A stretch of DNA of 17,479 nucleotides, taken from Polaromonas sp. (GTDB taxonomy: Bacteria > Pseudomonadota > Gammaproteobacteria > Burkholderiales > Burkholderiaceae_C). Location: assembly GCA_023259235.1 (NCBI GenBank), contig JAHFQQ010000030.1, forward strand, positions 1-17,479, read 5' to 3'. Positions within the stretch are counted from its first letter, which is position 1; each line of letters opens with the position of its first letter. A program made the translations under genes and the position numbers. Shown here one piece after another: positions 14,405 through 17,479 of this stretch. The notes under the pieces are model-generated. The model saw nothing but the letters and a program-made list of their open reading frames with translations, was not told the origin of the DNA and did not search any database.

Positions 14405-14818
14405 TCAGAGTGCGGGGGGCCCGCGGGGATACGCCGCCGCAAGTACTTGGGCGGGCAAGAAAGCCATTGAAGGTGAGACAGGCACGCCAGCATGGCCGGA
14501 CGCTGCAAAAAACAGGGCATGCAATTGCGGTGGCGGCGCCACGTGGCCAGCCATCAGCATGCAAAACGGGCAGTGATTCAGCACCGCTGCGGCCGCCGGA
14601 TCGCCGGGAATGGAATCAGGGGTTGTGGGCAACGCCATCCAGCGCGGCCCGCTGCCGGTGCAAATGTCGATCGGCGGACCCTGGTTGCCGCGAGTCCAGT
14701 TGACCGCGTGCGACACCGTCGGAGCCAGTGCCCCGAACAGCGCCAGCCACAAGGCCAGCCACAGCACCCAGCGGCGGTGCGACGCAGCCCTGGTGGTTTG
14801 CAGGCAGGCTGGCAACAT
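14405..14818 (-). CDS. cruR: DUF2946 protein, CruR-type copper-responsive regulatory ORF
   Basis: Small protein of 137 residues with a hydrophobic N-terminal export segment (about 17-38, ending SHA), a DICTG motif with C53, and the copper-sensing type motif HCPFC (C83 and C86). It ends YPRGPPAL. In Bordetella pertussis the DUF2946 protein CruR senses copper through CxxC on the nascent chain. Without copper its C-terminal RAPP motif arrests the ribosome and keeps the downstream TonB receptor gene transcribed. RGPP (132-135) sits at the same place here, three codons from the stop, with the receptor gene next. A Gly replaces the Ala of RAPP, so arrest strength is uncertain. It begins 18 nt after the PCu(A)C gene and has AGG seven bases before ATG. 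Unlike in B. pertussis, it is in mid-operon. Confidence 0.83.
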   Translation of the reverse strand: MLPACLQTTRAASHRRWVLWLALWLALFGALAPTVSHAVNWTRGNQGPPIDICTGSGPRWMALPTTPDSIPGDPAAAAVLNHCPFCMLMAGHVAPPPQLHALFFAASGHAGVPVSPSMAFLPAQVLAAAYPRGPPAL

Positions 14819-14836
14819 TAAAAAACCTGGCGCGCC

Positions 14837-15319
14837 TTACGGCCTGGCAGCCGGCATGTGGGGCATGGAATGGTGGTCCATGGCAGCAGGGGCGGCCAAA
14901 GCCACCGGCAGCTTGAGTTCCATCCTGCTCTCCACGCCCTTGGCATCCTTGAACACCAGCGTCAGCGGCACCGCGCTGTCCTTGGCCAGTGGCGCCTTCA
15001 GGTCCATCATCATCATGTGGTAGCCACCGGGTTTGAGTTCCACCGTTTTGCCGGCCGGCAAGTCCAGGCCACCCGGGACGGCGCGCATCTTCATGACGTC
15101 GCCTTCCATCTTCATCTCATGAACTTCCGTGACGCCCGCCACGGGCGACGAGGCGCCGATCAACCTGGCATCGTCTTTGGCGGTAATTTTCATGAAGGCG
15201 CCGGTCGCTGTTTGACCTTTCACGGTGGCGCGCACCCAGGCGTCCCTGATCTCGACGGTTTGGGCGTAAACAGTGCCGCAGGCGAGTGTGGCGACAAGCG
15301 CAAGCGCTTTGAGTTTCAT
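14837..15319 (-). CDS. Periplasmic copper chaperone PCu(A)C
   Basis: Exported copper(I) chaperone of 160 residues, which in related systems delivers copper to cytochrome oxidase or other periplasmic targets. The signal peptide MKLKALALVATLACGTVYAQ ends near residue 19. The copper site follows the family pattern: H67-E-M69, M78 and H101-M-M103 in GGYHMMMMDL. A Met/His-rich tail MDHHSMPHMP (147-156) after the domain may be a further copper(I)/copper(II) site, as reported for some PCu(A)C proteins. A very good ribosome site (AAGGAG, 7 nt) supports the start. It lies between the thioredoxin-like gene (34 bp) and the cruR-like ORF (18 bp) in one operon. Confidence 0.94.
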   Translation of the reverse strand: MKLKALALVATLACGTVYAQTVEIRDAWVRATVKGQTATGAFMKITAKDDARLIGASSPVAGVTEVHEMKMEGDVMKMRAVPGGLDLPAGKTVELKPGGYHMMMMDLKAPLAKDSAVPLTLVFKDAKGVESRMELKLPVALAAPAAMDHHSMPHMPAARP

Positions 15320-15353
15320 GGGTTTTCTCCTTGGTTAAAAAAATTGAATCAGA

Positions 15354-15890
15354 TCAGGACAGCCAGGCCTTGAGCATGGCGGCGTCGGGCGGGCCGATGG
15401 AGCGCTGCACCGAGCCGCTGCGCCCGATCAGCACAACATACGGCGTGATGTTGCGCCATTTCGGGTCCACCGTCTGGCGGATTTCCGGCTCGAAGCCGTC
15501 GAATGCGTAAATCCGCGTGGCACCCGCGTAATGGCGTGCGTGGATCAGGGCGCGCTCACCCTGCACGTCCATCACCACGGCAGCCAGCTCCACCTGCTGG
15601 CGCGCGGCCACAACGGCCGCATGCAACTGGTCAAACGCGTCCGGGCAGGTCGAGCAGTAGGTGGTGGTGAACACATAGGCCGCCGGCCGTGGGCCCTGGC
15701 GCAGCAGGCGGGCCCAGGTGGAAATGTCGAATGGCGCTACTGTTTTAATAGCCGCCTGCGCTTTATTGGCGAGGGCCAGGGCCGGATTTGGCCTGTAAAG
15801 CCAGGCCAGGGCGGCCGCCACCAGCACAGCGCGGCGTCCTGCCTGCCGGCGGCCAACGCCGGGCATGCCGGTTTCAGAATTTGATTTCAT
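15354..15890 (-). CDS. Exported thioredoxin-like (TlpA/SCO-related) protein of the copper operon
   Basis: Protein of 178 residues with an N-terminal hydrophobic segment (about 20-41) after an RRQAGRR charged region, so it is either secreted or membrane-anchored. The thioredoxin fold is shown by VFTTTYCSTCPDAF, with redox Cys C79 and C82, and by NITPYVVLIGRSG with the cis-proline P150. The spacing CxxC, rather than the CxxxC of SCO1, and the lack of an obvious SCO histidine suggest a disulfide reductase for copper ligands, such as the chaperone, rather than a true SCO copper carrier. The start at 15890 overlaps the upstream gene by 17 nt and has AGAGG nine bases away; the frame extends to 15971 but only inside that gene. 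Repeat copy C encodes residues 36-52. Confidence 0.85.
   Translation of the reverse strand: MKSNSETGMPGVGRRQAGRRAVLVAAALAWLYRPNPALALANKAQAAIKTVAPFDISTWARLLRQGPRPAAYVFTTTYCSTCPDAFDQLHAAVVAARQQVELAAVVMDVQGERALIHARHYAGATRIYAFDGFEPEIRQTVDPKWRNITPYVVLIGRSGSVQRSIGPPDAAMLKAWLS
15736..15783 (+). repeat. Copy C of the 48-bp interspersed repeat, inside the thioredoxin-like gene
   Basis: It reads GCTACTGTTTTAATAGCCG, an 18-nt spacer, then GGGCCAGGGCC, the same gap-free layout as copies A and B. It is more diverged and GC-richer, as if adapted to coding. The host gene reads it antisense, in the same relative frame as tupA reads copy B, giving PALALANKAQAAIKTVA at the end of the export signal. Confidence 0.6.
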
Positions 15891-17103
15891 GGACTTGTAC
15901 CTCTTTTGCGTTACGCCACACGGCAACCATGCGCTCGCCCTGTTGGGCCAGGCGCGGGTCGTCGTTGTCACCCGTCACACTGCCCAGCACCACCAGGCGG
16001 AAAGTCTGGCCGCTGTCGGTGGACAGCCAGGCCTTGAGGGTGCTGCGCGCGCCGTCCACACTGCGCCAGACCACCGCCACATGAGCGCCCGACGCCAGCA
16101 CGTCGGCATGTTCGGCGCGTTCGTCGGGCAGCGCCCGCACCGTTTCAAGCCGCGGGCTGCCGTCGGGCCGCAGCCGCGCATAGCGCACGGCAGCCACATC
16201 TTCCGCGCCGTGTTTCCGGATGCCAAACCACACGGCATGGAAACCACCGTCGGCTGCCGGCGCCAGGCCCGGCCCGTGGTGCGGGCAGGCGTCGATGTGC
16301 CAGTCATCGAACGTGGCGCGCACCATCCTGGCTTCGGGCACCAGTGCGGCAAAGCCGTGGTCGCGCACATTGGGCGCAAACACGTGCCGCCACATGGCGC
16401 GCATCACGCCGTCGCGGCCCGGGGCCAGCGCAATCCGGCAGCACTCGCAGGAATGGTCGGCAACCTTGATATCCGGGCCAAAGGTGGCCCCACCGTCGCG
16501 CGATTCGTTGCGGTAGATCGCCGCGCCTTCATAACTGGACTTTTTGCCCACCTTGGGGGCGCGTTCCATGTCGCGCTTGTCGACCCAGACGGTGTGCAGC
16601 ACGCCCCGGGCGTCAAAGGCAATCGACTCGAAACGGTGGGTAATCACCTGCCGGTCGGCGTGCACGGTGAACGGCGCCGAGAAGGTCTGGCCGCCATCGG
16701 TGGAGCGCACCATGCGGATCATGCCGGTGTAAGGCTTGGCCAGCGGCTGGGTGTAGCTGATGACGGCCCAGCCCCTGGGGCCGAATGCCAGCTTGGGGCG
16801 GTTCTCGCCATCGGCCGATAGCACGTCGCCCGCGGTGGCGATGATGCGCGGCGCGCCCCAGCGACTCAGGTCGCTGGCCGGAGCGGTTTGCACAAACAGC
16901 CGGCCATGCTCATCGAGGCCAGCCAGCCACAGCCGGCCATCGGGCGCAAAGGCAACGCCACTGGCCAATTGGGCGCGCGGATGGCCCTGGCCATGCGCAT
17001 GCTGGGCCGGGACGCTGGCCGCGGCCAGGGCCAGTCCCGCGAGGGCCAGGGCCTGTTTCAGCCAGCGCGTGGCGCGCTGTCCCTTCATGGTGAACGGGCG
17101 CAT
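15874..17103 (-). CDS. Periplasmic Asp-box (BNR/sialidase-like) beta-propeller, possibly copper-binding
   Basis: Exported protein of about 409 residues with a signal peptide (1 to about 33, ending VPA) and a His-rich start of the mature chain (QHAHGQGH). Asp boxes of the S-x-D-x-G-x-x-F type lie at STDGGQTF (134-141), SRDGGATF (201-208) and STDSGQTF (361-368), typical of sialidase-like propellers. I see no convincing sialidase catalytic set, so a sialidase name would be misleading. Two metal-type clusters stand out: HSCECC (C219, C221, C222) and CPHH (C273, H275, H276). In a copper operon these suggest copper binding. ATG 17103 overlaps the preceding TonB receptor stop as TGATG; ATG 17109 is possible. 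The end overlaps the thioredoxin-like gene. The function is not established. Confidence 0.83.
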   Translation of the reverse strand: MRPFTMKGQRATRWLKQALALAGLALAAASVPAQHAHGQGHPRAQLASGVAFAPDGRLWLAGLDEHGRLFVQTAPASDLSRWGAPRIIATAGDVLSADGENRPKLAFGPRGWAVISYTQPLAKPYTGMIRMVRSTDGGQTFSAPFTVHADRQVITHRFESIAFDARGVLHTVWVDKRDMERAPKVGKKSSYEGAAIYRNESRDGGATFGPDIKVADHSCECCRIALAPGRDGVMRAMWRHVFAPNVRDHGFAALVPEARMVRATFDDWHIDACPHHGPGLAPAADGGFHAVWFGIRKHGAEDVAAVRYARLRPDGSPRLETVRALPDERAEHADVLASGAHVAVVWRSVDGARSTLKAWLSTDSGQTFRLVVLGSVTGDNDDPRLAQQGERMVAVWRNAKEVQVHEIKF

Positions 17104-17479
17104 CACCATGTTGCGTCCAGGCCGGCGTAGAACGCCCGTGGCAATGCCGGCGAGAAAACCGGCGTGTTCGACGAAACCGACGCGCTGTCGGCATAGCGCC
17201 GGTCGGTCACGTTCATGAGCCGGGCAAACAGATTGACACCCTTGCCGACAGACTGACTGAAACGCAGGTTCAGCACATCATGCCCCGGGTATTTGCCGTA
17301 GGTCGCCGAGTTGCTCGCCTCCAGCCAGTAGCTGCCCAGGCGCACCCATTCCAGTTGCACCAGTGTGCCGGCACGCGGCGTCCAGCTGATGCGGGTGTTG
17401 GCCACGACCCTGGGCGCGCTTTCCATTTCCTTGCCTGAATAATTGGCGCTGGCGGTGACCCAGTCCACATAGGTGTGTT
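17103..17479 (-). CDS. TonB-dependent receptor (C-terminal part; N-terminus beyond window)
   Basis: The last 124 residues of an outer-membrane TonB-dependent receptor. The frame is open from the right edge to TGA at 17105-17103. Alternating barrel strands such as VVANTRISWTP, GTLVQLEWVRLGSYWLE, HDVLNLRFSQSVGKGVNLFA and the LMNVTDRRYAD turn are typical of the last strands of the barrel. The end is AFYAGLDATW, where a terminal aromatic is normal. The stop is coupled to the propeller gene through TGATG. It belongs to the upstream part of the copper operon, so a metal or metallophore substrate is plausible, but ligand residues are outside the window. Confidence 0.88.
   Translation of the reverse strand, partial: HTYVDWVTASANYSGKEMESAPRVVANTRISWTPRAGTLVQLEWVRLGSYWLEASNSATYGKYPGHDVLNLRFSQSVGKGVNLFARLMNVTDRRYADSASVSSNTPVFSPALPRAFYAGLDATW

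Noticed and set aside
15354..15890. Naming the thioredoxin-like protein SCO1
   Set aside because: The motif is CSTCP (CxxC), not the CxxxC of SCO proteins, and no matching copper-ligand histidine is evident.
15874..17103. Naming the Asp-box protein a sialidase
   Set aside because: Asp boxes occur in many propellers; no convincing catalytic sialidase residues were seen and the context is copper handling.

Overview
The window is GC-rich, almost fully coding DNA, with many overlapping start and stop codons. The gene families and a short interspersed repeat that I recognise from Polaromonas/Rhodoferax/Variovorax-type genomes suggest a betaproteobacterium of the order Burkholderiales, probably Comamonadaceae. 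No rRNA, tRNA, CRISPR array or insertion sequence was seen.

Layout. (1) Bases 1-1789, minus strand: the two membrane subunits of a TRAP transporter, dctQ followed by dctM, which is cut by the left edge. (2) Bases 2056-4526, minus strand: the complete AmmeMemoRadiSam trio, a conserved three-gene module without an established bacterial function. It consists of amrB (MEMO1-like), amrA (AMMECR1 domain) and amrS (radical SAM), with overlapping ends. (3) Bases 4718-8173: a selenoneine locus. senB (selenosugar synthase) and a selD/senC-type selenophosphate synthetase read on the minus strand, straight towards the AmmeMemoRadiSam genes. senA (selenoneine synthase, EgtB-like) reads divergently on the plus strand, and the senA and senB start codons overlap in one CATG. 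(4) Bases 8207-11745: a tungstate (possibly molybdate) uptake locus. A ModE-like regulator fused to a binding-protein-like domain is divergent from tupB-tupC-tupA, which are joined by two ATGA overlaps. (5) Bases 11919-17479, minus strand: an apparent copper operon. In order of transcription it holds a TonB-dependent receptor (only the C-terminus is in the window), a periplasmic Asp-box propeller protein, a thioredoxin-like protein, a PCu(A)C copper chaperone, a DUF2946/CruR-type regulatory ORF and an OprC/NosA-like TonB-dependent copper receptor.

How the genes work together. SelD would activate selenide to selenophosphate, SenB would transfer it to a UDP-sugar, and SenA would join the selenosugar to hercynine. 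A hercynine synthase (EgtD) is not in the window. The AmmeMemoRadiSam genes follow on the same strand after 191 bp, which makes a joint role in selenium or metal chemistry a reasonable hypothesis. In the copper region the DUF2946 ORF ends in an RGPP motif just ahead of the receptor gene. This fits the CruR mechanism, in which a nascent peptide senses copper and controls downstream transcription.

The least expected observation is a 48-bp repeat of fixed architecture, present three times. One copy supplies the stop codons of both senA and the convergent tungstate regulator. The other two lie in the same orientation and reading frame inside the signal-peptide regions of two unrelated exported proteins, TupA and the thioredoxin-like protein.
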